DNA from: Prorocentrum cordatum
Lineage: Eukaryota > Sar > Dinophyceae > Prorocentrales > Prorocentraceae
DNA length: 64,000 bases
NCBI GenBank assembly: GCA_963575745.1
Contig: CAUYUJ010018327.1
Coordinates: forward strand, 138,501 to 202,500
Direction: 5' to 3'
The notes beneath the pieces were generated by a model that was given only the letters and a program-made list of their open reading frames with translations, was not told the DNA's origin and ran no database searches. The first letter of the stretch is position 1. Every line of letters begins with the position of its first letter. Position numbers and translations under genes: made by a program. Shown here piece by piece: positions 10,083 to 20,239 of the stretch.

Positions 10083-11380
10083 ATGGGGGCCTTCGCCAGC
10101 ACCATTCGCACCCTGAATTTTGAATTCCCGCAGCGCGGGGCCAGGGCCGCGGGAAGCAAGGCTTCCGAATGGGAATCGGTAGTAGCTGACAATGGAAGGC
10201 GTTCTGCTCGTACTCGCAAACGCCGCGCCTACTTCTGGCCCCCTAGATCTAGTTGGCTCGTTCTCGCTGGGGCTCGTCCTGAAGGCTCTCATGTGGACCC
10301 CGCCGCGGTCGAGGAGCCAAGGGCCTTCACCGCTGCCCTCAACGCCGACCTTCGGATAGCACTTAGACATGCTCGACATTCGGCCCTTGGTCCTGATCAA
10401 CTTAGCTACTCAGCCTGGAATGCCCTTCCTGAGCAAATCGCAGCACTTTATCGCCCCACGCGTCACTTATTTGTTGGGCGCGCGTCTCCGTCGGAGCTCC
10501 ATGACAGCCCGCTCGCGCTCCGCCCTGGGGGATCGGCGCCGGAGGGCGCCCGGGGCGGCGCCCGACTTTCTTCCGACGTCAGGGCCCTCTCGGCTAGAAG
10601 CGCGGACGCCAAACTATTGGCTAGCTTTGCGAACTCTTAGCTTCAGCCGATTTGCGTCGAATAGTTCATGCGAGAGAACATCCTGGTGTCGCCCCGGGCA
10701 GAATCCACTTGGCCAACGTCATCAACCTCGACGCAGCGGCCCGGCAGGCTAGCATCACCCCGGGCGCTGAGGGTGATCGCGCCGTGCTTGCCGCGCATGG
10801 CGTTGAGGCGGCCATTCCGAGCATGGGCCTTCAGTGGCTGTTCGAGGTTTCTAGCGGGTTTGGTTATCCGCCGGATTTTTTTGTTTCACGCGAGCGCATG
10901 AGTTTTTTTCCCGCGCGGTTTCACATAGATCCAAAGCCAAGTGGTCTTCCTATTCAATCTGGGCTCAGGCGTGCTACAGGGATGTCCACTCTCTGGTTTG
11001 CCTTGGGCTCTTGCAGTTGGCCCGTTTCTCGAGCGCGCGCGCGGGGTCGCTCAGCTCCCGCGGGCGAGGCGCCACAGAGGGAGGGGTCTTTGGGAGCGCG
11101 CAGAGGACGTGGCAACGGTGGCCCATTGCCTCAAGGACTGAGTATACGCCTCGCATGTGTTGCAGGACATTGAAAAGCGTGCTCTCAGGAAGCTCCAGGC
11201 GGTGAAATGTGTTCTGGTTCCTCTCTGGGCCGAACGCGCGGCCGAGGCCGCGCGGCTGTTCCGAGTGGATCTCTGTTTAAAAACGGATGCCCTAATGGGC
11301 CAAATTGAAGATCGTCGGGCGTGCCGCCCTTCGCAGGTTGCTGCGGCTGTCGCCCAACAGCCTTCGCCTCGCTGATCTGA
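10083..11380 (+). pseudogene. LINE reverse transcriptase, broken
   Basis: HSALGPDQLSYSAWNALPEQ (about 10375-10430) matches the SAPGPDGxxYSAW motif seen in copy 1. HLANVINLDAAARQA and EAAIPSMGLQWLF (about 10710-10850) correspond to the fingers and motif A, with the catalytic Asp replaced. SGVLQGCPLSGLPWALAVGP (about 10968-11030) is motif B. ERAEDVATVAHCLKD (about 11090-11140) sits where motif C belongs, but FADD has become AED. IEKRALRKLQAVKC starts the thumb. Indels between all these blocks and the lost Asp residues make it a pseudogene. Confidence 0.8.
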
Positions 11381-12210
11381 ATGCCACCCGTCTTCCGCGC
11401 TCATCGCTCCCATTCCTGCGCAGATGTTCGTGCGGGCCAGCAGCTTGCGCGCCCCGTGGAAAACGATAGTCCGATTCTGCAGCCCGCGCTGTACAGCTTC
11501 GAGAATGCGCGCAGAGCCATGCAACCCTTATTCGCTCTGGACAGGCGAAATGTGCTGCGCAGTGCTGGCGGCGTGATTTCGCCATTGCCCGATTTCTCGA
11601 CCGCGCTCGCCTCTGGCCCGCGCGCTTCAGGAATGTTCGGGAATTGCGAGGCGCGTTCTTTGCGGCGCGTGGCCATGCGGGGCTTGCGTTCTCAGAGCGC
11701 AAGAGGCCGCATCGACGGCGAATGTTTGCCAGAGCCTTGCGCCCGTCGGCCTTTCCTGACACGTTCGCCATCCCTCTGCGCAAGCGGCTCAGCGCATGGC
11801 GCATCATGATTCCTCGGGGACGGGCGGCGGCGGGAGACCGGCGGGGATAATCCAAGGAACGCGCGCAATCGCTCAAGCCCGCCTGGCAGTAGAGTATAAT
11901 GAAGACGCTAGCAGGAGCACGGGCGACCACAAATGGCACCAGGACGGCTGCCACTCTTGCCTTCGAGCGCTAACCATTTTTGGCCGCCCGCCGAGATCGC
12001 CCTCGTCTCGGGCTTCGCCCCCTGCCAGCCGGCGCAAGTGCTGATCTGGAGGGCGAGGCGAATTCAGGTGCTCCGGGCGGCGCTGGAACCAGAGTAGCTC
12101 CACGGATGAGCGCCGCCGCCGCGGCCAGCACAGACGCCCCCGCGAGCGTCTGAGCGTTTGCGCCCCTCTCCGCGTTTCCGCGCTCCCCATGGGAAAATGG
12201 CACCTTCATT
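11381..12210 (+). pseudogene. LINE C-terminal / 3' region
   Basis: Arg-, Ala- and Cys-rich open fragments continue from the RT, including RCMRGLRSQSARG-like basic stretches, but no motif can be placed. Near the end the cassette seen in the endonuclease (9141) recurs at 12075-12120 within a frame reading EANSGAPGGAGTRVAPR. The end of the element is not marked by a tail. Confidence 0.35.
12075..12120 (+). repeat. 46-bp cassette, copy 2
   Basis: Second copy of the 9141-9187 sequence, same orientation, again followed by a (CGC)n/Ala-coding run and a short Ser/Ala tail (STDAPASV) before a stop. Confidence 0.65.
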
Positions 12211-13680
12211 ATTTGGTGCGTTCCTCCTGCTTGGTCAGCCTTGCGGTGAGATTCCCCGCTTCTGACCGGGCGGCGCCATCCTTCGCTTTTTTTTTCAGCG
12301 CGCGGTAAGGTATCCCGAGCGCTGGGTACTCAGCCACTGTCGGGCCTACTCTGTTGCTGATGCGGGCTCCGCAGGTGGCACAAGTGGCACAGGGGGTCTC
12401 ATGTTGAAAAGGGCCTTAGCGCCACCCTGCGAGAGCCCAAGTTGCACAGACGAACCTTAAAGGTTACGTCGTCTCCTCCTCCCCCACATTTCGTCCTTTC
12501 CTCAATATTTTTCCTCCTCTCTCCCGCCTTCCGCCTCCGTGGCCACTTCGGCGCAACATGCTAGGTTCCTGGTGGAGTCCCACGGATACCGGTAGTCCGC
12601 GGCCGGTCTGCGATCGGGGCGGGCCGTTCGAGGATGTGCCCCGTGCGCCAACACGAATGTGCATCCCTTCGCTATGCCCGATGCCTGTGGCCATTTGGGT
12701 TGAGGCGTTCGGCCGTGGTTGAGCAGTCCACCCACCGCCTTGGGGCATCAAGTTCCTGGGCGTGGCTCGGGCCCCTGCGCTGCAATGCACCCGTCTCCGC
12801 CAGCAAAAAAAACAGGCATCAACGTCACCCCCCTCTTTTACCTCCGTCGCACCGCTTTGTACGGCCATTCGAGCAATCCATTGAAGACGGAGGACTGGCA
12901 GGGACCTGATGACATTCCATTCAACGCTTACGACACACTCGCGGCATCTGCTCAGATGAATTGTTGCGTTGGGTGTTGCAGAACAAGGTCCGGGAGTTTG
13001 TCCCCGAGCTGTGTAGCTCGAGGGAGTGTATTTACACACGTGGCCAATCACAAGAACAGCATGTATAGGTAAGTGGTAGGACGTGGTGTTGTATTGTTTG
13101 GTGCTATCGCAGGTAACGAGGTGTTCCAAAACGAAGTGGTTGTTATTGTCGGAGCGGGGGATTTCCGCGCACGCGAATCAATTTCATGTCGTACATGTGG
13201 TGGCTGTTCCGGGGCATGCAAGCGTCGCTGCGTTATTCTTATCATCATTCGTTTTTCTTCTGGCCGGGGGGGCGCGCGGCTTCGTTTGGGCCATGAGTGG
13301 TCCTTCCGGGATTCGGGCGGCGGAATACCGTTGCGTCGTAGGGGGCCCGGGGTCGGGGGCAGGGGGCGTGGTTCGCCGCCGCGGGGCTCCAAAAAAGATG
13401 GCGCTGGTGCGGGCTGCTCAGAAACGCGTGCCGAGAAGAAAATATGCCTGCGGCGGGCCCTCGCATGTCGTGGATCTTCGGTTCTAAAAATCAAAGCATG
13501 GCCTGTGGCGAGTTTCTGGTTTCCATGGACTGCCGCATTCGACATTACAGAGTCAGCACTTGCGGCGAGGCATGACATTGAAGCGTTGATTTGTTGAGAA
13601 GACAGTGGGGCCTGCGACAAGCTCTCGATTACATTAGAGGTTCAACCTCTGGGAGCAACGATCACACACAGTGCATACAT
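12211..13680. other. No gene recognised
   Basis: Moderately GC-rich DNA with many overlapping short open frames on both strands and no convincing motif. A minus-strand frame over 12464-13129 and a plus-strand one over 13073-13597 are both Arg/Gly/Pro-rich and look compositional. G-rich runs occur at 13260-13400. Confidence 0.5.
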
Positions 13681-13690
13681 TCGGCGGCGG

Positions 13691-13700
13691 TTGGCTCAAG
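13691..13700 (+). other. Truncated DinoSL relic
   Basis: TTGGCTCAAG is identical to the last 10 nt of the dinoflagellate spliced leader. It lies 33 nt upstream of the start codon of an intronless gene (13733). A 10-nt match alone could be chance; the position and the missing introns make a 5'-truncated relic of a reintegrated mRNA likely. Confidence 0.5.
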
Positions 13701-13732
13701 TCGTGCCTCCCCTCCCCCTCTCCTCCTCCCCA

Positions 13733-14506
13733 ATGCCGCGGGCCGGCGTTGCCCTTTCCCCCCTCGCGCCAGACGCGCTCAGGGCGCCTGCGGGCGGCGG
13801 TGCCGCCGCTGACGCTGGGCACGCCGCCGCGACTGGACCGCCCAGCCGTGAGGCGCCAGCTGCGCTTAGGGCGCCAGGAGTGCCCAGCGGTGGCGGTGGC
13901 AACGCGGGGCATGCCGCCGCGGATAGGCAGCCAAGCTCCGGGGCGCAAGTGGATCCCCAGGCAGCAGAGAGCCTTGCGCCGCGTCGGCGACGTGTGGCAA
14001 AAACTGCCGAGGCAGGCGGGGCCGCTGACGACCAGCGGCCTCCGGCTGCCCAGCCAGGGCTGGGCGGGGCCTCGGGCGGCGGCAGCCAGAAGGATCTGGA
14101 GGAGTCCAAGGACGCAAGGCGCCAAAGGCTGCTGAAGGCCCCAGCCGAGGAACTCAAGACCACGCTCAGGGAACTGGACCTGACAACGTGGGGCCGAAGG
14201 GACGAGCTGGTGGCGCGGCTGGAGCGGAGGCTCGACAACCTACCGCCCCTGCCGGGCGACGACCGGAAGCAGCCGTCCAAGCTGGCCAAGCAGGCCAAGA
14301 GGAAGGCTTTTGCGGAAGACCCCGCGGAGGCGAGCGCCGAGGCGGGGATCCTCGCGCAAGGTACGAGTGCGGACGCCGAGGGCGTCCCAGCGGCGGCGGC
14401 GAAGGCCCAGGCAGCGCCAGAGGCGCTCCCCGTGGGCGCCAGGGAAGAGGAGGTGCGCCCCCACAAGCAGGCGAAGAGGATGAAGAAGGAGAAGGACAAG
14501 GATTGA
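13733..14506 (+). CDS. SAP-domain nuclear protein, intronless
   Basis: Intact frame of 257 codons. ATG 13733 is preferred to the upstream in-frame TTG at 13691 because it is the first Met and follows a pyrimidine tract. The first 120 residues are Ala/Gly/Pro-rich and probably disordered. Residues about 133-168 (LLKAPAEELKTTLRELDLTT then GRRDELVARLERRL) form a SAP motif, a helix-turn-helix that binds DNA, often AT-rich scaffold or regulatory DNA. Basic patches KLAKQAKRK (about 183-193) and KQAKRMKKEKDKD at the C-terminus look like nuclear localisation signals. No catalytic domain is visible, so a chromatin- or RNA-processing role is only inferred. The adjacent SL relic suggests a retrogene. 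Confidence 0.75.
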   Translation: MPRAGVALSPLAPDALRAPAGGGAAADAGHAAATGPPSREAPAALRAPGVPSGGGGNAGHAAADRQPSSGAQVDPQAAESLAPRRRRVAKTAEAGGAADDQRPPAAQPGLGGASGGGSQKDLEESKDARRQRLLKAPAEELKTTLRELDLTTWGRRDELVARLERRLDNLPPLPGDDRKQPSKLAKQAKRKAFAEDPAEASAEAGILAQGTSADAEGVPAAAAKAQAAPEALPVGAREEEVRPHKQAKRMKKEKDKD

Positions 14507-14536
14507 ACATGACTGAAACCAACAAGGTCATTATGA

Positions 14537-14554
14537 CTTAACGCGCGAGTTAAG
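14537..14554. other. Palindrome CTTAACGCGCGAGTTAAG
   Basis: An 18-bp inverted repeat with one mismatch, 31 bp after the SAP gene stop. It belongs to the same motif family as the three palindromes upstream of the gene at 30299. A half-site GCAAGTTAAG follows at about 14602. Confidence 0.55.
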
Positions 14555-14989
14555 CCTTTGTAGTATTCTGTCATAAGACATGCCGTGGGATGATTTCGGT
14601 TGCAAGTTAAGCAGTTTTTCTTTCAGTTGAGCGACAGCAAATAATCAAACTGCCCTGGCAAAGCCGCGCAAGCCGCTCGCGTAAGGAATTCTCGAAGGCT
14701 TCCGCTTAAGTGGCACCACATCCGAAGTGGGATTCTTTTTTCCTGTGGACATCCCGCGCAGCCCTCACCTCACACACCCTCTCGTCCCCTTCTCCCCATC
14801 CTACTCATCCCTATCATCATCGCTAGTAGCATCGCCACATCGTTATCAATACGAAGGCCGTCTTGGAGCGTCGGAATCTCAAAAAGTCGAGGACCCGAGA
14901 AAGATTGAACAGCTTGATGAACATCAGTGATGTTGGCCTCCTCGGTGCCCCCTTGGGAAGGGTCTTGGGGCTGTCTGGAAGACGACGAC
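14555..14989. other. No gene recognised
   Basis: AT-richer DNA after the SAP gene, probably including its 3' untranslated region. No poly-A tract, terminator or further coding motif is seen. Confidence 0.45.
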
Positions 14990-15540
14990 GTCTTCCGCGA
15001 CGACTTCTTCCGCGACGGCTTCTTCTGGAATAATTGTCTTCAGGAAGAGGTCGTCCAGAAGAAGTGGTCCGGAAAGAAGTGGTCCGGAAGGAGTCGTCGC
15101 GGAAGAAGTCGTTATCGGAAGAAGTGGTCGGGAAGAGGCAATCCAGAAAAATTCGTCAGGAAGAAGTCGTCGAGACATAAGTTTTTCTCAAGAGATCGGT
15201 GCGGCGGAGACGGAGGAAAAGGTATGGGAAGACGATGACAAAGAAGGTGTTCGGAACGTTTGGAAGTAATGTTTCGGAAGAAGTGGTCCGAAAGAACTAG
15301 TCCTGAATAAGTCGCCTCGGAAGAAGTCGTCCGGAAAAAGTCGTCCGGAAAAAATTGTCTGGAAGAAGTCGTCCGGAAGAAGTCGTCCGGAAGAAGTCGT
15401 CCAGAAAAAGTCGTTTGGAAGAAGTCGTTTGGAAGAAGTCGTCCATAAGTCGTTTGGAAGAAGTCGTCCGGAAGAAGCCGTTCGGAAGAAGTCGTTTGGA
15501 AGGAGGTGACTGGAATAAATCGATTGGAACAAGTTTGCAT
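14990..15540. repeat. 14-bp minisatellite GGAAGAAGTCGTCC
   Basis: Tandem units of GGAAGAAGTCGTCC, cleanest at 15330-15500, with substitutions such as GGAAGAAGTCGTTT. Because 14 is not a multiple of 3, three units give a 14-residue peptide period (EEVVRKKSSGRSRP) in any frame, and the minus strand reads DDFFRTTSSGRLLP. Those peptides are repeat products. Confidence 0.9.
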
Positions 15541-15549
15541 GGCGCAATT

Positions 15550-16065
15550 GTGGTCATGTCGGCGCACCTCTCTCACATTTCGTGGCCCCAGTTGGAGCTT
15601 TACCGAAAGCCTTCATGGCAGGGTTCGCATGGAACTACCGCCGACCGCACTTCTTCCGGCACACCCCTCACATGTTCGTGCCTTCGTAGCTCCGCCGCAA
15701 TGGCAGGGTTCGCATGGCCCTACCTCGCTCGTTTAGGTACACCCCTCACAAGCTTCGAGGCTCCATAGGGAGCTCCACGGAAGGCCACAGTGGCAGGGTT
15801 CGCATGTGCCTGACCGCACCCATGTCAGCACACCTCTCACACGGTTCGTGGCCCCATGGTGGACTCCACGCAAGGCCCTGTTGGTGGGGTTCGCCTGGCG
15901 CCACCGCACCCATGTCTGCACACCCATCAAACGCTCCGTGGCCCCATTGGGAGTTTCACCGAAGGCCCCTGTGGCAGGGTTCGCATGGCGCCGCCGTACT
16001 CATGTCGGCACACCCCTCACACGTTTCGAGGCCCCGTACGGAGCTCCGCCGAAGGCTGCAGGGGA
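15550..16065. repeat. About 90-bp tandem repeat, five to six units
   Basis: GGCAGGGTTCGCATGG recurs at about 15617, 15702, 15792, 15883 (degenerate) and 15973, a spacing of 85-91 bp. Each unit also contains CACACCCCTCACAC-like and GAGCTCCACCGAAGGC-like blocks. Units are diverged. Confidence 0.85.
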
Positions 16066-16265
16066 GGAGGACGGGAGGCGCGGGGAGGAGCGGGACAATG
16101 GCGCGGAGACGGGCAGCACGTCCCTCGTGCGTTGGCGGGATTTGGTTCACGGAATGAGTGGTCCGGAAGAAGTCGTCGCGCAAGAAATCGCCTTCGGAAG
16201 AAGTGGTCCAGAATATGCCGTCTTGAAGAAGTCGCCTGGAAGAAGTCGGCGATGCAGATATTGTT

Positions 16266-16490
16266 CTCGGAGCACATCGGCGCGGAGGAGATGGAGGAGG
16301 AGGAGAAGGAGGACGAGGAGGAGGAGGAGGAGATGGAGGCGGGCGACGACATATGCGAGGAGGACGAGGAGGGGGAGGAGGAGAATGGAGAGGAGGCAGG
16401 TGAGATGATGGAGTAATAGGGGAGGAGGAGGACGACGAGGAGGAGGAGGAGGAGGACAAGGAAAAATAATAGGAGGAGGAATAAGTCCCA
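16266..16490. repeat. GGA/GAG-rich low complexity
   Basis: Purine-rich GAGGAGGAGG tracts; the plus strand encodes poly-Glu/Asp and the minus strand poly-Ser/Pro. Compositional only. A matching tract lies at 28301-28590. Confidence 0.9.
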
Positions 16491-16494
16491 AAGA

Positions 16495-16970
16495 AGTTGT
16501 CTAGAAGACATGGTTCGGGAGAACTCGTCCGGAAGAAGTCGCTCGGAAGAAGGCGCCCAGAAGAAGTGGCCTGGAAACAGCGTCCCAGAAGAATTCGCCC
16601 GGAAGAAGTCGCCTCGGAGGAAATCTCCCAGACAAAATCGCCTCGAAGGAATCGTCCGGAAGAACCCGTCCGGAAAAAATCGCCTGGAAGAAAACGCCTG
16701 GAAGAAGTCGTTCGGGAGAAGTCGCCCGGACGAAATCGCTCGGAAGACGTCGTCCGGAAGATTCGTTCGGAAGAAATCGCTCGGCAGAAATTGCTCCAGA
16801 AAATGCAGTTTCTGGAAGAACTCGGTCGGGAGGAGTCCGCCGGAAGGACTCGCCCAGAAGAAGCCCCGTCGGACGAATTAGGTCAAGGAAATTGCCCGGA
16901 TGGAATTGCCTTGAAGAAGTTGTTCCAGAAGAAGTCGCCTGGAAGAGGTGGCATCGGAAGACTGTTTTTC
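16495..16970. repeat. 14/15-bp minisatellite, degenerate
   Basis: Units related to GGAAGAAGTCGTCC but more diverged (CGGAAGAAATCGCC, TGGAAGAAGTCGCC), often 15 bp long so that a Lys/Arg/Ser/Glu-rich frame stays open. Similar units also occupy 16140-16265. Confidence 0.85.
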
Positions 16971-17437
16971 TGATGACGGCGTCTTCTCAGGTTCTCCGTC
17001 TCCGGGGCCGTTCACAAGCGGATCGGGATGAAGCAACTGCTTTCGGGAAGGGGTCCAGACATTTGGTGGTGTATTCAACGTGCGTTCTGGGGAGGCTTGG
17101 CTGGCGATTCTGGAGAAGGGGGAGGACGAAGATGAGAAGGATCTTCCTATGTCCAATCAAAGTTTTCCTTGTCGAGCGTTGCTTTGTTGCTGCTGACGGC
17201 GTGGAGTCGGAGGAGGAGGAGGAGGCCAAAGGAGGAACGGGCGCCGATGCCTCTGCCTGCTCCTCGCATCCACGGCTGGTGTTGTCCTGAGATTTCTAGT
17301 CAGGACGCGCCCTGTGAGATGTCCACCGTGTGTTTGGGGTTTCCGCACTCTGAAGAAAGCTGGGGCGAAGGCGAGAGATAGCGAGCGTTTGTCCGCGGCC
17401 GTTTGTGTTCAAGCGGGATTAGAAGGCCCAACCAGCA

Positions 17438-17456
17438 GCTTCGCCTAAGGCGAAGC
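17438..17456. other. Perfect hairpin, 8-bp stem
   Basis: GCTTCGCC TAA GGCGAAGC: an 8-bp perfect stem with a 3-nt loop. No U-run follows, so it does not look like a bacterial-type terminator. Confidence 0.75.
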
Positions 17457-17554
17457 CCAGCTCCAGCTCTGCCGTACCGTAGTAACGATAGTCCCAGACG
17501 TAGGAGGTCGTCGCGGGAGCGACGGGCCATGTCAAGCGAAAGTGTTTCGAGTAG

Positions 17555-17575
17555 TGTGCCTCGCGATGAGGCACA
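17555..17575. other. Perfect hairpin, 8-bp stem
   Basis: TGTGCCTC GCGAT GAGGCACA: an 8-bp perfect stem with a 5-nt loop, about 100 bp after the previous hairpin. Confidence 0.75.
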
Positions 17576-18044
17576 GTCATATCTCGGCGGCTGGCCTTTT
17601 TCAGACTTGGTAGCGGAGCTGGCCTATGGTGGTCAGCTCTTGCTCTACTCTTCACCATCCACGACACTATCTGGCGGACCAGTGACATGGTGGAACATCA
17701 GGGTGCAGTGGGTCTGCGCGGAGGAATGTACATAACTACGCACAACCGCAAGGACACTTGCAGTGTTACCTCCGCTCTCGCGAAGGCCTTTTACATGAGT
17801 CCCATTTCCCTGCGCGACTACACTCCTGAAGCCCACCCACCGGCTCCAAGTGGATTTTTTTTTTGAAAAAAAACATGCATGGCAACACGCGACATGACAT
17901 TGTGCCGCGTCCACCCCCGCGCGGGCTCACGACAAAACGCCACAAACCCAGCCACAAATATCCGACCACAACCTACGGGGCCACTGAATTGGCGTTGCTG
18001 TATTTGGCCTTCTGCGGGTCGCTATCGGGCGTGCTGCGGGGTAC

Positions 18045-19340
18045 ATGGGTGGTGGAGACGACACAGGAACAACCGGCTCCCACTGGGACCCGGCTGGTCA
18101 GGTACCTTTCCGCGAAATCGCTCGAGAGGTACATGCCTGGATCAATTTGACCACAGGCAATATGACCCCCTCCCAACAGGCTGCAGGACTATTGCGCGGT
18201 CTGGGGGGCCTCGCGCGGACCATGGCCATGAGAGTTCCCCCCGCAGTCGCAGTCATCAACTTTGGCGTCAACATTGGCGGCCGCCACACCGATGGCGCCA
18301 CCCACATTATGTTCCTCCTTAGTGCGAATTTTGAGAACTTAGAGGAGAAACGCCAATTTAACCCAGGAGCGGCTCCCATCGACTTTCGCGTCCAGGCGGG
18401 AGAACGGATCGACCAGACATTAGCCCCCTTCGAGATAGCCCGTTACGAGGCGGAGACTGTAACATCCCCAACTTCCAAATCCTAGCAGTCATTCTGTTCA
18501 GGGCCTTAGGAGTGGGGACGTCGCGTGCACAGCATATCCTACAGCCACTCAACCACCAAATGCCGAGGAATCAACAACAATCTGGTGCTTCACTGGAACG
18601 CATGAGGTCATATGCCGACATTGCTGAACGAACCCCTGGCAATATTGTTGGTATCTTTACCACGGGCACCGCGCCGAAACTTTTCATATTGATACTAATG
18701 CAGGGCAACCTGCTATAAATGTCTGGAACGATGATCCACAACCTCAAGAGACCACCACTTTATTAGCCCAAAACAGTGTTCCGGCTACGGGGTCGCAAGG
18801 CTCCTGGGCGAGATGCCAGGGACCGTCGGCAACGGCGGCCCCAGGGCAAGCCATTACCGTTGTAGGCTCAGCGGGGCAGCCCGCCGAGTCTGACATTGAC
18901 TCTGGAACCGACACCGACGCGTCATCGGGCGACGACACGACTGCCCCAGACCATTCCGACATGCCTACGTATCTTACAGAAGAGCAACAGACGCCATGGC
19001 GTTTTCTAGGATACCAGAAGCATAAACGCAGATGGAGCCGTTTTATGAAGAAGCCAATTCGTAAGGTACGACGTAGTACCCGACGGGCGCGTAGAGTGAA
19101 AGGTAGGGGTCGAGGCAAGCGTAAGGGCAAACGACGGCGATTGCATGGTAGAGGTATGATGGCATTCCTGGCATCCCTTACTGGACCACAATGCGAGAAA
19201 CCATTTCCGGGGGCAGGTAGAGGCCGTAGACATACCCCAGAAAGGTTAAGGGACGTCGGGGCAGCCCGAGAGATGTCAACGGTAAAACAATAGAATGCGA
19301 CATCTGCCATCGTACACAACACTTCCGCTGTGAATGCCCC
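18045..19340 (+). pseudogene. Gag-like protein with CCHC knuckle, broken
   Basis: Frame 18045-18485 reads INFGVNIGGRHTDGATHIMF and RIDQTLAPFEIARYEAE, a helical pattern like copia-type Gag (UBN2) capsid regions. A related part continues in another frame (LQPLNHQMPRNQQQSGASLE). Frame 18961-19293 is strongly basic (KHKRRWSRFMKKPIRKVRRS), fitting an RNA-binding region. The zinc knuckle CDICHRTQHFRCEC (CX2CX4HX4C, 19296-19337) follows one frame over, directly after a TAG stop, so a frameshift separates them. Nucleic-acid packaging by a Gag is the natural reading. Hairpins at 18700 and 18871 lie in its linker. Confidence 0.6.
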
Positions 19341-19343
19341 CGA

Positions 19344-20239
19344 GGCGATGGGAGGGGCAGGGGCCGTCAGTGCATTTGGCTTTCACCGGCTCGGACGTGC
19401 AATCTGTCGGCTGGGGGGCGCTATTGGCCGACCTTGCAGACACCCTTACTGCCGCTGCCCATTTCATGGATGCCAGGTATCTGAGTGCTAGCATGTTCCG
19501 CGGGAGATGCCGGCAAGCTCTTCGAGGAGATCTATGTTTATGTTGGCCGCAGTGAGATCAACTTGGCAGACTAGCTGGGCACGCCCAGCGCGGGGCAACC
19601 TGCGCACGTCGAGTTCGTTGAGGATTTCCGTATACCCGCCGATGTAGACCACGACATGGCGGGGGCGCCCGCGGATTCTGAAGCTGCAACTCCAGCAACA
19701 GAAGAGGAGATAAAACTGATACTCCGTCCGCAGTTCAGTGGTAATCCGATATACATATAACCGTATGATTATGATCCTTTGCGGGGGAAGCCCGCGCGAT
19801 GCCGGCGATCTTTCCGAACGCATCCAGCGCGAATTTGGACATGGCGAAGACCACAATTTCACGTTCGTGGCACATGAGCGGTCTCCGAGCCGCCATGAGC
19901 GGTCTACGGCCCGCCAAGTTTGGAGACGCGTTATTCGCGCAGATGACGGCGAGGACGAATGGGTAGCTCAGGACCGTCGCTTGCAGCGCCACGGTCGCAG
20001 TTGCTCACGCGGGCACTCGCGCGCGCGCTCCAGCGCCCCAAGGACTCCACCGAGAGGGGGGCGCTCGCGGGGGAACCCGCCTCAGATGGGGAACCAGCCG
20101 TCCAGCTGCGCCCGAAGCAAGAGGCGCGCAGCGTACACCCCCCAACGCGACGCAGCACTGGCTCGACCAAGGCTGGGCCGAGCATGACATCCGTCATCGG
20201 CATTCACTTCGCAACCTCACGCGGAATGACGCCGGCAAA
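19344..20239 (+). pseudogene. Unidentified coding-like segment, broken
   Basis: Starts HLAFTGSDVQSVGWGALLADLA, then shifts frame to an acidic stretch EFVEDFRIPADVDHD and further to basic, Arg-rich sequence (19738-20187). At least four frame changes. Four AGxPA-type hairpins (19590, 19659, 19781, 20067) punctuate it, and a second, different hairpin (19574-19589) touches the first. No domain is recognised; a spacer after Gag is the simplest view. Confidence 0.35.

Larger units (their letters stand above)
7640..12210 (+). mobile_element. Decayed non-LTR retrotransposon (LINE), copy 2
   Basis: A second LINE-like succession on the plus strand: a possible ORF1 remnant, an endonuclease segment starting MVSWNAGSF (8898), a long linker, and RT motifs between about 10370 and 11120. 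It is more decayed than copy 1: its motif C reads AEDVAT and motif A reads GVEAAIPSMG. No DinoSL relic, poly-A tail or target duplication is found. Limits are set by where LINE-like sequence is first and last recognised. Confidence 0.65.
16971..17862. other. No gene recognised; two perfect hairpins
   Basis: Mixed sequence between the minisatellite and the 10-kb coding-like block. A plus-strand frame (17403-17735) is open but not motif-bearing. Two strong hairpins are present and listed separately. It ends with a T10-G-A8 tract at about 17856-17875. Confidence 0.4.

Noticed and set aside
12464-13129. A 221-codon minus-strand ORF
   Set aside because: No motif, competing frames on both strands, and no supporting codon bias.
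13696-14574. A 292-codon minus-strand frame opposite the SAP gene
   Set aside because: Ser/Ala/Pro-rich shadow with no domain. The plus strand has a clear SAP motif and nuclear localisation signals.
14990-16970. CRISPR-like array
   Set aside because: The 14-bp and 90-bp units are contiguous or degenerate repeats without unique spacers, and the context is eukaryotic.
17438-17575. Hairpins as rho-independent terminators
   Set aside because: No T-run follows either hairpin, and nothing else in the window is bacterial.
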